A stretch of 64,000 nucleotides of DNA from Simplicispira psychrophila DSM 11588 (GCF_000688255.1 NZ_JHYS01000006.1:124001-188000); one strand, 5' to 3'; shown: positions 27,683 through 36,636, numbered from the stretch's first letter. Numbers and translations are program-made. Notes: generated from the sequence alone by a model not told the origin.

Positions 27683-29032
27683 GTGAGCCAGCCGCCTGCT
27701 TCAGTCCACCAGCCCCTGGCCGAACGCCTGCGCCCGCGGACGCTGGCGCAGGTGGTGGGCCAGCAGCAAATCTTGGGGCCGGGCATGCCGCTGCGCCTGG
27801 CGTTTGAGTCCGGGCGGCCACACAGCTGCATTTTGTGGGGGCCACCAGGTGTCGGCAAAACCACGATTGCCCGCTTGATGGCCGATGCCTTTGATGCGCA
27901 GTTCATTGCCATCAGCGCGGTGCTGGGTGGCGTCAAGGACATCCGCGAAGCGGTCGAACGTGCCGAGGCCGCACGCTCGGGCCTGTTGCAGCAGGGCACC
28001 ATCGTCTTCGTGGACGAGGTGCACCGCTTCAATAAAAACCAGCAGGATGCGTTTTTGCCGCATGTCGAAAGCGGGCTGTTCACCTTTATCGGCGCCACCA
28101 CCGAAAACCCTTCGTTCGAGGTCAACTCCGCCCTGTTGTCGCGTGCGACGGTGTATGTGCTGGAGCCGTTGTCCATGGAAGATTTAAAGCAAATTGTGGC
28201 TCTAGCCCAATCCCAGCAAGCGCTACCAGCTATTGAAAATGAAGCAGTCGAGCGCTTGGTGGCCTATGCCGATGGCGATGCGCGGCGGCTGCTCAACACG
28301 CTGGAAACCCTGGCCATGGCCGCCGCGCAGCAGCAGTGGCCGCAGCTCAGCGATGCCCGGGTGCTGCAGGTGCTGGGGCAGCAGCTGCGCCGCTATGACA
28401 AAGGCGGCGAACAGTTCTACGACACCATCAGTGCGTTGCACAAATCGGTGCGCGGCTCCGACCCGGACGCAGCGCTGTATTGGCTGGTGCGGATGCTCGA
28501 CGGCGGCGCCGAGCCGCGCTACCTGGCGCGTCGCCTAGTGCGCATGGCCAGCGAAGACATTGGCCTGGCCGATCCGCGCGCCCTGCGTCTGGCGTTGGAC
28601 GCCGCCGAGGTCTACGAGCGCCTGGGCAGCCCCGAGGGCGAGCTGGCGCTGGCCGAATGCGTGCTCTACCTGGCGGTGGCGCCCAAGTCCAACGCCGTCT
28701 ACAGGGCCTATAACGCCGCGCGGGCCTTGGTAAAGCAGGATGCCTCGCGCCCGGTACCGCTGCATTTGCGTAATGCGCCGACCACGCTGATGAAAACGCT
28801 GGACTATGGCCGCGGTTATCGCTATGCCCACGATGAAGACAATGGCTTTGCTGCCGGCGAGCGCTATCTGCCCGACGGCATGGCCGCGCCCGGGTTTTAC
28901 CAGCCGGTACGGCGGGGGCTGGAAATAAAGATTGCTGACAAACTCGACCAACTGCGGGCGCGCAATGCCGCCGCCGTGGCAGACGCTGCCGAGGGAAAAC
29001 CCCCGCAAGAGGCGCACGGTGAGGGGGGGTGA
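27683..29032 (+). CDS. rarA: Replication-associated recombination protein RarA (MgsA)
   Basis: A 449-residue AAA+ ATPase that acts at stalled replication forks and with SSB. Walker A GPPGVGKT is at 53-60, Walker B is IVFVDEVHRFN, and G-A-T-T-E-N-P-S-F-E-V-N is sensor 1. The C-terminal tetramerisation domain ends with Y-L-P-D and G-F-Y-Q-P. The GTG start follows GGAGAGCGGC. Residues about 170-187 (V-A-L-A-Q-S-Q-Q-A-L-P-A-I-E core) come from an in-frame repeat copy in reverse orientation, between sensor 1 and the lid helices. Confidence 0.94.
   Translation: MSQPPASVHQPLAERLRPRTLAQVVGQQQILGPGMPLRLAFESGRPHSCILWGPPGVGKTTIARLMADAFDAQFIAISAVLGGVKDIREAVERAEAARSGLLQQGTIVFVDEVHRFNKNQQDAFLPHVESGLFTFIGATTENPSFEVNSALLSRATVYVLEPLSMEDLKQIVALAQSQQALPAIENEAVERLVAYADGDARRLLNTLETLAMAAAQQQWPQLSDARVLQVLGQQLRRYDKGGEQFYDTISALHKSVRGSDPDAALYWLVRMLDGGAEPRYLARRLVRMASEDIGLADPRALRLALDAAEVYERLGSPEGELALAECVLYLAVAPKSNAVYRAYNAARALVKQDASRPVPLHLRNAPTTLMKTLDYGRGYRYAHDEDNGFAAGERYLPDGMAAPGFYQPVRRGLEIKIADKLDQLRARNAAAVADAAEGKPPQEAHGEGG
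28190..28245 (-). repeat. Palindromic element copy 6, in frame inside rarA
   Basis: The minus strand reads TTTCAATAGCTGGTAGCGCT, then a loop and GGGCTAGAGCC. The gene reads it in the reverse frame also seen in phhB. Confidence 0.75.
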
Positions 29033-29150
29033 CGCCCTGTGTGTTGCTCCATCGCAGGGGAGTTGCGGGCCTGGTTTCAACTGGCAACAACGTCAGCTTT
29101 GTGTTTTCGCGGGTTTGGAGGGCAGGGTTAAACTCCCCGAGTTCACGCAA

Positions 29151-29179
29151 GTGTCATGTTCCTTTCATGCTGCGTCATT
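29151..29179 (+). promoter_or_regulatory. Candidate Pho box before the DUF47-pit operon
   Basis: Three 7-base units spaced by 4 bases, GTGTCAT, CTTTCAT and CGTCATT, resemble the PhoB repeat CTGTCAT-N4-CTGTCAT. The site ends 32 bases before the DUF47 start. No clear -10 follows. Confidence 0.6.
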
Positions 29180-29211
29180 TTTCCCCCCCCAATTCCCCCT
29201 GAGGAGTTTTC

Positions 29212-29859
29212 ATGCTGTTTGGCAAACTTTTGCCGCGCGAAGGTAATTTTTTCGAGATGTTCAATCAACATGCCGACTGCATCGTCGATGCGGCGCATTC
29301 TTTTGCACAACTCGTAGCCAATTACAACGACCCGCACCTGCGCGAAAAATACGCCCAGGATGTCGATATCGCCGAGCGCGCTGCCGACCGTGTCACGCAC
29401 GAAGTCAACAAGGCGGTGCACAAGACCTTCATCACGCCGATTGATCGTGAGCAGATCCATACCCTCATCAACACCATGGACGACGTGGCAGACCTGTTTC
29501 AGGACTCTGCCGAGACCATGAGCTTGTATGACATCCGCCATATGACGGATGAAATTTCACGCCTCACGGATCTGAGCGTCAAGTGCTGCGAGCGCTTGCG
29601 CTCGGCGGTCAACCTGCTCAACAAGCTGGCCGATCCGGCCACGGCGGAGGCGGCGCTCAAGACCTGCGAAGAGATTGACCGCCTGGAAGGCGACGCCGAC
29701 CGGGTGCTGCGCGCTGCCATGAGCAAATTGTTCCGCGAAGAACCCGACGTGCGTGAGCTGATCAAGCTCAAGGCGATCTACGAATTGCTCGAAACCATCA
29801 CCGACCGGTGTGAGGACGTGGCCAATTTGATCGAGGGCATCGTCCTCGAAAACTCCTGA
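29212..29859 (+). CDS. DUF47 (PhoU-like) phosphate accessory protein
   Basis: A 215-residue all-helical protein of the DUF47 family, with F-F-E-M-F-N-Q-H-A, Y-A-Q-D-V-D-I-A-E-R-A-A-D and the metal-site-like E-x-x-x-D pairs. In many bacteria it is paired with Pit and modulates its activity. The pit gene starts 22 bases downstream. The SD is TGAGGAG. Confidence 0.9.
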   Translation: MLFGKLLPREGNFFEMFNQHADCIVDAAHSFAQLVANYNDPHLREKYAQDVDIAERAADRVTHEVNKAVHKTFITPIDREQIHTLINTMDDVADLFQDSAETMSLYDIRHMTDEISRLTDLSVKCCERLRSAVNLLNKLADPATAEAALKTCEEIDRLEGDADRVLRAAMSKLFREEPDVRELIKLKAIYELLETITDRCEDVANLIEGIVLENS

Positions 29860-29881
29860 CCTGCCAAGAAACGGTTCACTG

Positions 29882-30892
29882 ATGGAAACCGTACAAACTG
29901 CCCTGTGGGTTGTGGTGGTGCTGGTCGTGCTGGCCATTCTGTTCGACTTCATGAACGGGTTTCACGACGCTGCCAACTCGATTGCCACCGTGGTCTCGAC
30001 CGGCGTGCTCAAGCCGGCCCAGGCGGTGGTCTTTGCCGCCTTTTTCAACTTTGTTGCCATTTTTATTTTCCACCTCAGCGTGGCTGCCACCATTGGCAAA
30101 GGCATCGTCGAGCCGGGGGTGGTGGACACCCACGTCATTTTTGGCGCCTTGGTGGGGGCCATTACCTGGAATTTCATCACCTGGTATTACGGCATTCCCA
30201 GCAGTTCCTCGCACGCGCTGATCGGCGGCATTGTCGGTGCCGTGATTGCCAAGGCCGGCGCCAGTTCGCTGGTGGCTTCGGGCATCTGGAAGACGGTGGC
30301 CTTCATCTTCATTTCGCCGCTGCTGGGTTTCTTGCTGGGCTCGCTGATGATGGTAGCGGTGGCGTGGATTTTTCGGCGCTCGCGGCCGAGCAAAGTCGAT
30401 AAATGGTTTCGTCGCTTGCAACTGGTCTCGGCCGGTGCCTATAGCCTGGGCCACGGTGGCAACGATGCGCAAAAAACCATCGGCATCATCTGGCTGTTGC
30501 TGATTGCCACCGGCTACTCGTCGGCCAGCGATGCCTCCCCACCGCTGTGGACCATCGTCAGTTGCTATACGGCGATTGGCATGGGCACCATGTTTGGCGG
30601 CTGGCGCATCGTCAAAACCATGGGCCAGAAGATCACCAAGCTCAAACCGGTGGGCGGCTTTTGCGCCGAAACCGGCGGTGCCATGACGCTATTCCTGGCC
30701 ACCGTGTTGGGTATTCCGGTGTCCACCACGCACACCATTACCGGCGCCATTGTCGGTGTGGGTTCGACGCAGCGCGCCAGCGCGGTGCGTTGGGGCGTGG
30801 CCGGCAATATTGTCTGGGCCTGGGTCTTGACGATTCCAGCCAGTGCGTTTGTCGCATCGGTGGCCTACTGGATCAGCCTGCAGTTGTATTGA
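29882..30892 (+). CDS. pit: Inorganic phosphate transporter Pit
   Basis: A 336-residue inner-membrane H+/metal-phosphate symporter. The two PHO4 repeats have the signature FDFMNGFHDAANSIA near the start and SLGHGGNDAQKTIG in the second half. Pit usually carries neutral metal-phosphate at low affinity. The operon with DUF47 follows a Pho-box-like sequence. Confidence 0.95.
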   Translation: METVQTALWVVVVLVVLAILFDFMNGFHDAANSIATVVSTGVLKPAQAVVFAAFFNFVAIFIFHLSVAATIGKGIVEPGVVDTHVIFGALVGAITWNFITWYYGIPSSSSHALIGGIVGAVIAKAGASSLVASGIWKTVAFIFISPLLGFLLGSLMMVAVAWIFRRSRPSKVDKWFRRLQLVSAGAYSLGHGGNDAQKTIGIIWLLLIATGYSSASDASPPLWTIVSCYTAIGMGTMFGGWRIVKTMGQKITKLKPVGGFCAETGGAMTLFLATVLGIPVSTTHTITGAIVGVGSTQRASAVRWGVAGNIVWAWVLTIPASAFVASVAYWISLQLY

Positions 30893-30924
30893 TCTTCAGA
30901 GGTGTGGTCCCAAGCCACTATCAA

Positions 30925-30971
30925 AAAAAGAGCTGCTAGCGCTTGTCACACAAGCGTTAGCAGCTCTTTTT
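30925..30971. terminator. Bidirectional terminator made from a palindromic repeat copy
   Basis: A near-perfect 22-base stem (core GAGCTGCTAGCGCTTGT) with a CAC loop and T-runs on both strands lies between the convergent pit and TM2 genes. The arm sequence is that of the dispersed repeat, so this is copy 7 acting as a terminator. Confidence 0.85.
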
Positions 30972-30979
30972 GCTGTGAT

Positions 30980-31432
30980 TCAGGCGGGCTGAGAAATTTT
31001 GCGTGCTTCCTCGATCTGGTACTCGAAGTAGCGCTGAAAGCTGAACGCCAGACTGGCCATCAGCACCGCCGTGCCCACCAGCAAGGACAAGGCCATGGCA
31101 GCCACCGTGAACCAGCCGGTGCGACCGGGCGCGGCGTCCAGTGCCGCTGGGGGGTTGAAACGGCCATTCCATTTTTCTGGCGCCATCAGCCCATACACGA
31201 TGGCGCGCAGGGCGCAGCCGGCGATGGTGAAGCCCAGTAGCGGGATCAGTACCCAGCTGAGCTGATCGTCCTGGCCCAGTTGCTGTACCCGCTCGATGCC
31301 ATACAGCCCCAGTGCCGTCGGAATGGGCAGCAGCCAGCCGAAGATATCGCTCAGGCCATACAGATAAAAACGGTGCAGCCCCAAAGGGCCACCTAAAAAG
31401 GCCAGCCAGGCGGCCAGAGTCTTGTTTTTCAT
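30980..31432 (-). CDS. TM2-domain membrane protein
   Basis: A 150-residue protein with a TM2 domain: A-A-W-L-A-F-L-G-G-P-L-G-L-H-R-F-Y-L-Y near the start (two helices joined by the H-R-F-Y turn), followed by two more membrane helices and a C-terminal one. Function unknown. I start at MKNKTLA; the frame extends into the next gene without homology. It is 8 bases after the GNAT gene, so probably cotranscribed. Confidence 0.75.
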   Translation of the reverse strand: MKNKTLAAWLAFLGGPLGLHRFYLYGLSDIFGWLLPIPTALGLYGIERVQQLGQDDQLSWVLIPLLGFTIAGCALRAIVYGLMAPEKWNGRFNPPAALDAAPGRTGWFTVAAMALSLLVGTAVLMASLAFSFQRYFEYQIEEARKISQPA

Positions 31433-31439
31433 GGCCACA

Positions 31440-31961
31440 TTATTCCGGTGAAGTGTGATCGCCCGCTCCCAGCGATTTTTCCATGAGCACGATATCGCGC
31501 CATGCGCCGAACTTCCAGCCGACCGAGCGCAGCACGCCGATCTCGCCAAAGCCCAATGCGCGGTGCAAGGCAATCGAGCTGGCGTTGGCTGAATCGCCAA
31601 TCACGGCCAGCATCTTGCGCACCTCGGCCTGCTCGGCCTGCACCAGCAGCTGCGCTAGGAGGGCGCGGCCCATCCCCTGGCCGCAGGCGCTGGCTGCGAC
31701 ATACACCGAGTCTTCGGCCGAGAAGCGAAATGCCGGCCGTGGTTTGAACCAGTTGGCATATGCAAAGCCCAGTACCTGGCCGTCCTGCTCGGCCACCAGC
31801 CACGGCAGGCCGCGTGCCAGTACTTCGGCGCGGCGCGCTGCCATATCGGCGCAACTGGGCGCATCGATCTCGAAGCTGCCGGTGCCCTGCTGGACGTGGT
31901 GGGCATAAATGTGGGTGATGGCGGGCAGATCGCCCTGCTGGCTGGTACGGATGAGGGGCAT
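31440..31961 (-). CDS. GNAT N-acetyltransferase, phosphinothricin/methionine sulfoximine type
   Basis: A 173-residue acetyltransferase similar to the Pat/MddA group: D-L-P-A-I-T-H-I-Y-A-H-H-V-Q, then G-T-G-S-F-E, then the CoA loop G-x-G-M-G-R-A-L (QGMGRALLAQL). These enzymes acetylate amino-acid analogues such as methionine sulfoximine, but the exact substrate is unproven. It is divergent from rpsP. Confidence 0.87.
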   Translation of the reverse strand: MPLIRTSQQGDLPAITHIYAHHVQQGTGSFEIDAPSCADMAARRAEVLARGLPWLVAEQDGQVLGFAYANWFKPRPAFRFSAEDSVYVAASACGQGMGRALLAQLLVQAEQAEVRKMLAVIGDSANASSIALHRALGFGEIGVLRSVGWKFGAWRDIVLMEKSLGAGDHTSPE

Positions 31962-31975
31962 GGGTCAAACAAAGA

Positions 31976-31981
31976 TATAAT
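31976..31981 (+). promoter_or_regulatory. Candidate -10 of the rpsP promoter
   Basis: A perfect TATAAT lies about 110 bases before rpsP. No convincing -35 is at the right distance, so it stays tentative. Confidence 0.4.
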
Positions 31982-32089
31982 TGGCGGCTTTGCAGCGTGT
32001 CGCTGGCCGGGTGGTCATGTCGCGTGTCTCAACGTTGCGAACTATGGGCTATCAGCGCAAGGCGTTGGCCCCCACCCGAAGGATAAATT

Positions 32090-32341
32090 ATGGTCGTCAT
32101 CCGACTTTCCCGCGGCGGTTCCAAAGGCCGTCCTTTCTTCAACATCGTTGTCGCCGACAAGCGCGTGCGCCGCGATGGCCGCTTCATCGAGCGTCTGGGT
32201 TTCTACAACCCGACCGCTAAAGGTGGCGAAGAAGGCCTGCGCATTGCGCAAGACCGTCTGGCCTACTGGGTCGGCGTGGGCGCCCAGTCGTCCCCCACCG
32301 TGGACCGCCTGATCAAGCAAGCCGCTAAAGCTGCCGCCTGA
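32090..32341 (+). CDS. rpsP: Ribosomal protein S16
   Basis: An 83-residue small-subunit protein with the typical start [18 protein letters not shown] and [13 protein letters not shown]. It is the first gene of the rpsP-rimM-trmD group. A strong hairpin follows it. Confidence 0.97.
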   Translation: MVVIRLSRGGSKGRPFFNIVVADKRVRRDGRFIERLGFYNPTAKGGEEGLRIAQDRLAYWVGVGAQSSPTVDRLIKQAAKAAA

Positions 32342-32353
32342 TTTAGCTTCCCC

Positions 32354-32403
32354 CACAAAGGGCGGGTTTCGCCAGGTCTTCCTGGGGGAGCCCGCCCTTT
32401 GTG
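32354..32403 (+). terminator. Hairpin between rpsP and rimM
   Basis: A 13-base perfect stem, CACAAAGGGCGGG with CCCGCCCTTTGTG, carries a smaller inner stem (CCAGG / CCTGG), followed by TTTGTAT. It lies inside the operon, so it probably reduces read-through into rimM-trmD or stabilises the rpsP mRNA. Confidence 0.75.
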
Positions 32404-32436
32404 TTTGTATCGTCTTTTGATGTTGTGGTCCTGACT

Positions 32437-33012
32437 ATGTCTACTGCCTTGAATCTGGAAACCGCCGAACTGCCTGCGGACGCCGTCGAAGTCGGTCGCA
32501 TTACCGAAGCGTGGGGCGTCAAAGGTTGGTTCAAGGTGTTGTCGCACAATGCTGACCCGCAAACGCTGCTGGTCGCCAAGCGCTGGTATGTGCAGCCGAG
32601 CGAACGCGGCGCACGCACCTTTACCGGTACGGCAGCGCTGGCGATTCGCCAATCAAAAATGCATTCCGATGTGGTGGTGGCCTGGGCCGAGGGAATTGAC
32701 GACCGCAATGCCGCCGAATTGCTGCGTGGCGCGCGTATTTTTGTACCACGCGCCGACTTTGCGCCGGCCAAAGAAGATGAGTACTACTGGGTCGATCTGA
32801 TTGGCCTGGAGGTCGTCAACCGCGAAGGCGTGGCGCTGGGCCAAGTGCGCGACCTGATGACTACCGGCCCGCAAACCGTGCTGGTGCTGGCGTTTGAGGA
32901 AGAAGGCAGCGGCAAGCCGCAAGAACGCATGATTCCTTTCGTCGCCGCCTTTGTTGATAAGGTCGAATTGCCCGAGCGCCGCATCACCGTGGACTGGCAG
33001 CCCGACTACTGA
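32437..33012 (+). CDS. rimM: 16S rRNA processing/maturation factor RimM
   Basis: A 191-residue protein binding S19 during 30S maturation. The N-terminal domain has V-G-R-I-T-E-A-W-G-V-K-G-W and the C-terminal PRC-barrel has YYWVDLIGLEV. The start is MSTALNL. It is 9 bases before trmD. Confidence 0.95.
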   Translation: MSTALNLETAELPADAVEVGRITEAWGVKGWFKVLSHNADPQTLLVAKRWYVQPSERGARTFTGTAALAIRQSKMHSDVVVAWAEGIDDRNAAELLRGARIFVPRADFAPAKEDEYYWVDLIGLEVVNREGVALGQVRDLMTTGPQTVLVLAFEEEGSGKPQERMIPFVAAFVDKVELPERRITVDWQPDY

Positions 33013-33021
33013 AAGCGCCCC

Positions 33022-33780
33022 ATGCGCTTTGACGTCATCACCCTGTTTCCCGAGCTGTTTGGCCCGTTTCTGGCTAGCGGTATCACCCGGCGTGCCTATG
33101 CCTCGGGCTTGGTCGATGTCCGCTTGTGGAATCCGCGCGACTACGCCGAAGGCAATTACCGCCGCGTCGATGACCGTCCGTTTGGCGGCGGCCCCGGCAT
33201 GGTGATGATGGCGCCGCCGCTGGAGCGCTGCTTGACCGCCATCCGCAGCGATCGCGCTGACCCACCAGAACAACCGGCACCGCTGGTTTTGTTCTCACCG
33301 ATTGGCGCAGCTTTGAACCACACCGCTGTCGAGCGCTGGTCGGCCAGTGCTGGCGCTGTGTTGTTGTGTGGGCGCTACGAAGGTATTGACCAGCGCTTTA
33401 TTGACGCCCATGTCGATGTGCAAATCAGTTTGGGCGATTTTGTGCTGTCGGGCGGCGAAATCGCTGCACTGGCGCTGCTCGATGCCGTGGCGCGCTTACA
33501 GCCGGGCGTGCTGAACGACGAAGGCAGCCACCAGTTCGACAGCTTTAACCCGGCGCTCGATGGCCTGTTGGATTGCCCGCACTACACGCGTCCCGAAGTG
33601 TGGGCCGGGCGCAGCGTGCCGGCCGAGCTGCTCTCGGGTCACCACGCGCGCATTGAGCGCTGGCGCCGTGATCAGCGCCTGTTGCTCACCGCGCAGCACC
33701 GCCCCGACCTGATTGCTGCCGCGCGCGCTGCCCAAGCTTTGGCCAAGGCCGATGAGGCGCTGCTGGGGTTAATGAAATAG
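33022..33780 (+). CDS. trmD: tRNA (guanine-N1)-methyltransferase
   Basis: A 252-residue SPOUT-fold enzyme that makes m1G37 in t[16 protein letters not shown] at the start, [10 protein letters not shown], the trefoil-knot segment [14 protein letters not shown] and the S-G-G-E-I-A region are all present. In most bacteria rplS follows directly; here an inverted esterase gene and 1.6 kb intervene. Confidence 0.96.
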   Translation: MRFDVITLFPELFGPFLASGITRRAYASGLVDVRLWNPRDYAEGNYRRVDDRPFGGGPGMVMMAPPLERCLTAIRSDRADPPEQPAPLVLFSPIGAALNHTAVERWSASAGAVLLCGRYEGIDQRFIDAHVDVQISLGDFVLSGGEIAALALLDAVARLQPGVLNDEGSHQFDSFNPALDGLLDCPHYTRPEVWAGRSVPAELLSGHHARIERWRRDQRLLLTAQHRPDLIAAARAAQALAKADEALLGLMK

Positions 33781-33948
33781 CTGAGGTTTCGTAGCCGCTT
33801 GTAGCAACTGCAACTGTGCATAGACGCTGCCAAGTCAGCTGTGTTGCACACATCAATGCTTCTGCGCCAAAACGATGTCCATCAAAAAATGTATTGCATA
33901 TATACAAAATAATCTGGCGCGATAGTCGATAGAAGGCGACTGAAGGTT

Positions 33949-34938
33949 TCATTTCAGCAATGCCGAATACATGGCTGTGCCGATGATGCTATGCATTTGT
34001 GTAGTTGGGTGAAGCACGTCCCAATATAGGAACGGTGGCAGGAAGCCGCCTAGTGGTACATCAACGCAAGTGGAAGGATTACGGAAAAGACAATCCACTG
34101 CGCCGGTATCTGGTGAGAGGAAGGCCAGCGCAGGCACATCCGCATTGACAAGCCCAGTTTTCAGTAGTGCCTCGCCCAATGCGAAAACATCCAAGCGAAC
34201 GATCTTGATGCCTGGCAAGTTGTCCAGTGAATCCAATGCAGATGTCAACAATGCGTTATGGGATTGGGTAAGCAAAGTGAATTGTGCGCTGACACCTTGC
34301 GCTTTCACCAGTGGCACACCACCTAAATCGGGCAGGTTAGGCACTAAGAAATTATGTGCACCGGTGTTGTACATCGCTCGGATCGAATTCGCTATGTTGC
34401 TGACTACAACATAGGGGTCATGGGTGAGATTTTGCAAATAATCGTTGGAACCCGACCATATGACGTACAGAGCATTGGATTGGGACTTATTGCGCCCGAG
34501 CGCCGTGGTGTAGAGCCCGACCTGTCCGACCAGCCCAGGCACCATAAAGCCGTTGGGCGTGAGGTTTTGCGCGCCCGATCCTGAACCACCAAAAGCAAAG
34601 TTCACGCTGGATTTTTTATCTAAACTGCCCGTCACAGTAAACGGTTTCAACTCGGCGCTGTTCTTGCGGGATGCCAGTTTCCAGAGGTATTCCACCGCCA
34701 CCGGTCCGTTTGAGAAACGCCCTTGCCAGTAGGTAGCGTAGGGCGTGACAGAAGGAGGAATCGCAGGCACCATTTGCTGGGCAGTTGTTGCCGCAAAGTC
34801 ATTGCCCGTGTCAGACAAACTGTCACCGAACACATACATCGCTGGGTAATGGGGTTGTCCTGCCATGGCAGTGCCAGTCAGGGTGACTGCAAAAAATATG
34901 ACCAATATGCGGCCACATAGATACGTAATGCTATTCAT
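33949..34938 (-). CDS. Secreted SGNH/GDSL-family esterase
   Basis: A 329-residue secreted hydrolase. Signal peptide about 1-26 (ILVIFFAVTLTGTAMA). Block I is FGDSLSD with Ser40. Block III G-S-N-D (GSNDYLQNL) and block V with the catalytic Asp and His (WDVLHPT) are present, so it should be active. It would hydrolyse an ester or lipid outside the cytoplasm. Base composition looks lower in GC (about 50% by eye) than its neighbours, and it sits inverted between trmD and rplS, so transfer is plausible. A longer frame to 35169 is rejected since it lacks a signal peptide at its end. Confidence 0.87.
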   Translation of the reverse strand: MNSITYLCGRILVIFFAVTLTGTAMAGQPHYPAMYVFGDSLSDTGNDFAATTAQQMVPAIPPSVTPYATYWQGRFSNGPVAVEYLWKLASRKNSAELKPFTVTGSLDKKSSVNFAFGGSGSGAQNLTPNGFMVPGLVGQVGLYTTALGRNKSQSNALYVIWSGSNDYLQNLTHDPYVVVSNIANSIRAMYNTGAHNFLVPNLPDLGGVPLVKAQGVSAQFTLLTQSHNALLTSALDSLDNLPGIKIVRLDVFALGEALLKTGLVNADVPALAFLSPDTGAVDCLFRNPSTCVDVPLGGFLPPFLYWDVLHPTTQMHSIIGTAMYSALLK

Positions 34939-35362
34939 GAAGAACCTCACTCTGTGTATCGAATTGCGCGGATTAATCATTTTTGAGGCTCTCATCGTAC
35001 CCATTTGCCTATCGAAATGACGGCTTTTTGTAAGCGCCTGTTGCTGGTTTCTTGCCAAACTGGCGCACCTTACAACCGTGAAATCAGCCTTGCCAACAAG
35101 TGCATCAGCAATGTTACGCAGCCACCCGTAGTACCTGCAGCAGTCCATCCGCACGAAGCAAAACTGCAACGCAGTATCGCCACGTTCCTAGAACAGAACA
35201 TGCATCAATTCTTTTTTGGTTTTGGTAAATAGTTATAATGGAAAGCTTTTCGATCCTCTGGCCGGCCGCTTTGCCCGCGTGATATGTCACGCATAACGCA
35301 AAGCCTGAACGTCAATCCCGATGCAGCCACTTATGGCGCGGACATGATCGTTGAATGTCAAC
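34939..35362. other. 424-base gap between the esterase and rplS
   Basis: The stretch has short open frames on both strands, none with recognisable homology, and base composition like the esterase. It carries the esterase ribosome site at its left end and the rplS promoter near 35234 at its right. No terminator or tRNA was seen. Confidence 0.5.
35234..35239 (+). promoter_or_regulatory. -10 of a promoter for rplS
   Basis: A perfect TATAAT sits about 125 bases before rplS, with T-rich sequence in the -35 area (CTTTTTTGG). A separate promoter is expected because the gene is cut off from trmD. Confidence 0.5.
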
Positions 35363-35770
35363 ATGAACCTGATCCAGACCCTCGAAGCGGAAGAAATTGC
35401 CCGCCTCGGCAAGACCCTGCCTGAATTTGCCCCCGGCGACACGGTTATCGTGAGCGTCAACGTGGTTGAAGGTACGCGCAAGCGTATGCAAGCCTACGAA
35501 GGTGTGGTGATTGCCAAGCGCAACCGTGGCCTCAACAGCGGTTTCACCGTGCGCAAGATCTCTAACGGCGAAGGCGTGGAGCGTACGTTCCAGACCTACA
35601 GCCCACTGATTGCCAAGATCGAAGTCAAGCGCCGTGGTGACGTGCGCCGCGCCAAGTTGTACTACCTGCGCGAGCGCAGCGGCAAGTCGGCACGTATCAA
35701 AGAAAAGCTGCCACAGCGCGTCAACAAGACGGCCGCTGCACCCGCACCAGCCCCAGTGGCTGCTGCTTAA
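35363..35770 (+). CDS. rplS: Ribosomal protein L19
   Basis: A 135-residue large-subunit protein: F-A-P-G-D-T-V-I-V, then [11 protein letters not shown] and [11 protein letters not shown]. The C-terminus carries a short A/P-rich tail ([10 protein letters not shown]) beyond the usual end. I start at MNLIQTL. It is followed by two terminator hairpins. Confidence 0.97.
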   Translation: MNLIQTLEAEEIARLGKTLPEFAPGDTVIVSVNVVEGTRKRMQAYEGVVIAKRNRGLNSGFTVRKISNGEGVERTFQTYSPLIAKIEVKRRGDVRRAKLYYLRERSGKSARIKEKLPQRVNKTAAAPAPAPVAAA

Positions 35771-35811
35771 GACAGCGTCCAAGCCGTAGAACCTCGGTTC
35801 TACAGCGCCAG

Positions 35812-35846
35812 ACCGCCATCAGCGATATGCTGGTGGCGGTTTTTTT
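35812..35846 (+). terminator. Terminator of rplS
   Basis: The stem ACCGCCATCAG / CTGGTGGCGGT is followed by seven T. A second, smaller hairpin (GTAGAACC / GGTTCTAC, 35785-35802) precedes it. Confidence 0.85.
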
Positions 35847-35910
35847 ATGGGCCTCTCCCTGTTTCATTTTTCAAAATTTGCGCCCTGGGTGCTTTCTTAA
35901 GTGAGCTGCC

Positions 35911-36636
35911 GTGTCCCTCGCTTCCAAGCCGCCTTCTTCCGCTCCAGCGGCCTGCGTGCCGTGGTCTACGTTGCCGGATTTTGATCCGCGCAGCATGGCT
36001 GTCGTGGGTGTCGATATGCATTTGCCCGCCGTGCCTGTCACTGCGCAAACACCCGAGGCCTTGCGCCAGCGTTTTGCCACGCCGCCGATCTGGCTGCCTG
36101 AGGTCGAGCGCGAGAAAAGCTTTTCGGCCCGTCCGCCAGCCCATGCCTCGGTGTTGCTGCCCATCGTGCTGCGCGAGCAACCGATGGTGCTGCTGACCGA
36201 GCGGACAGTGCATTTGTCCACGCATTCGGGTCAGGTGGCCTTTCCGGGCGGTCGCGCCGATCCGCAAGACCTCAGCCCGGTAGCCACCGCCTTGCGCGAA
36301 GCAGAAGAAGAAGTCGGGCTGGACGCGCGCTTCGTGCAAGTGCTGGGCACCTTGCCGACCTACGTCACCGGCTCGTCGTTCATCATTTCGCCGGTGGTGG
36401 CGTTGGTGCAGCCCGAGTGCGTGCTGCGTCCGAATCCCTACGAGGTGGCGGAGATTTTTGAAGTACCGCTGGCCTTTTTGCTTGATCCGGCACACCACCA
36501 GCGCCATGTCTTGGAGTGGCAGGGTGTGCGCCGCGAGTGGTTTTCCATGCCCTACCAGAGCGGTGCCAAAAACCATTTCATCTGGGGTGCTACGGCGGGC
36601 ATCTTGCGCAATTTTTACCGCTTCATGCGCGCATGA
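35911..36636 (+). CDS. NUDIX hydrolase, CoA pyrophosphatase type
   Basis: A 241-residue protein. The Nudix box G-x5-E-x7-REUxEExGU is visible as GGRADPQD... REAEEEVGL, preceded by H-S-G-Q-V-A-F-P-G-G, the signature of NudL/YeaB-type CoA pyrophosphatases. It would hydrolyse CoA or related diphosphates. The GTG start has a weak upstream site. Confidence 0.88.
   Translation: MSLASKPPSSAPAACVPWSTLPDFDPRSMAVVGVDMHLPAVPVTAQTPEALRQRFATPPIWLPEVEREKSFSARPPAHASVLLPIVLREQPMVLLTERTVHLSTHSGQVAFPGGRADPQDLSPVATALREAEEEVGLDARFVQVLGTLPTYVTGSSFIISPVVALVQPECVLRPNPYEVAEIFEVPLAFLLDPAHHQRHVLEWQGVRREWFSMPYQSGAKNHFIWGATAGILRNFYRFMRA

Noticed and set aside
33765-33815. A possible further copy of the palindromic element after trmD
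   Set aside because: Only AATAGCTGAGG and GCCGCTTG match, without the paired arm, so it is not counted.
34939-35362. Short frames in the gap before rplS as possible gene or transposase remnant
   Set aside because: No motif, ribosome site or homology could be seen on either strand.
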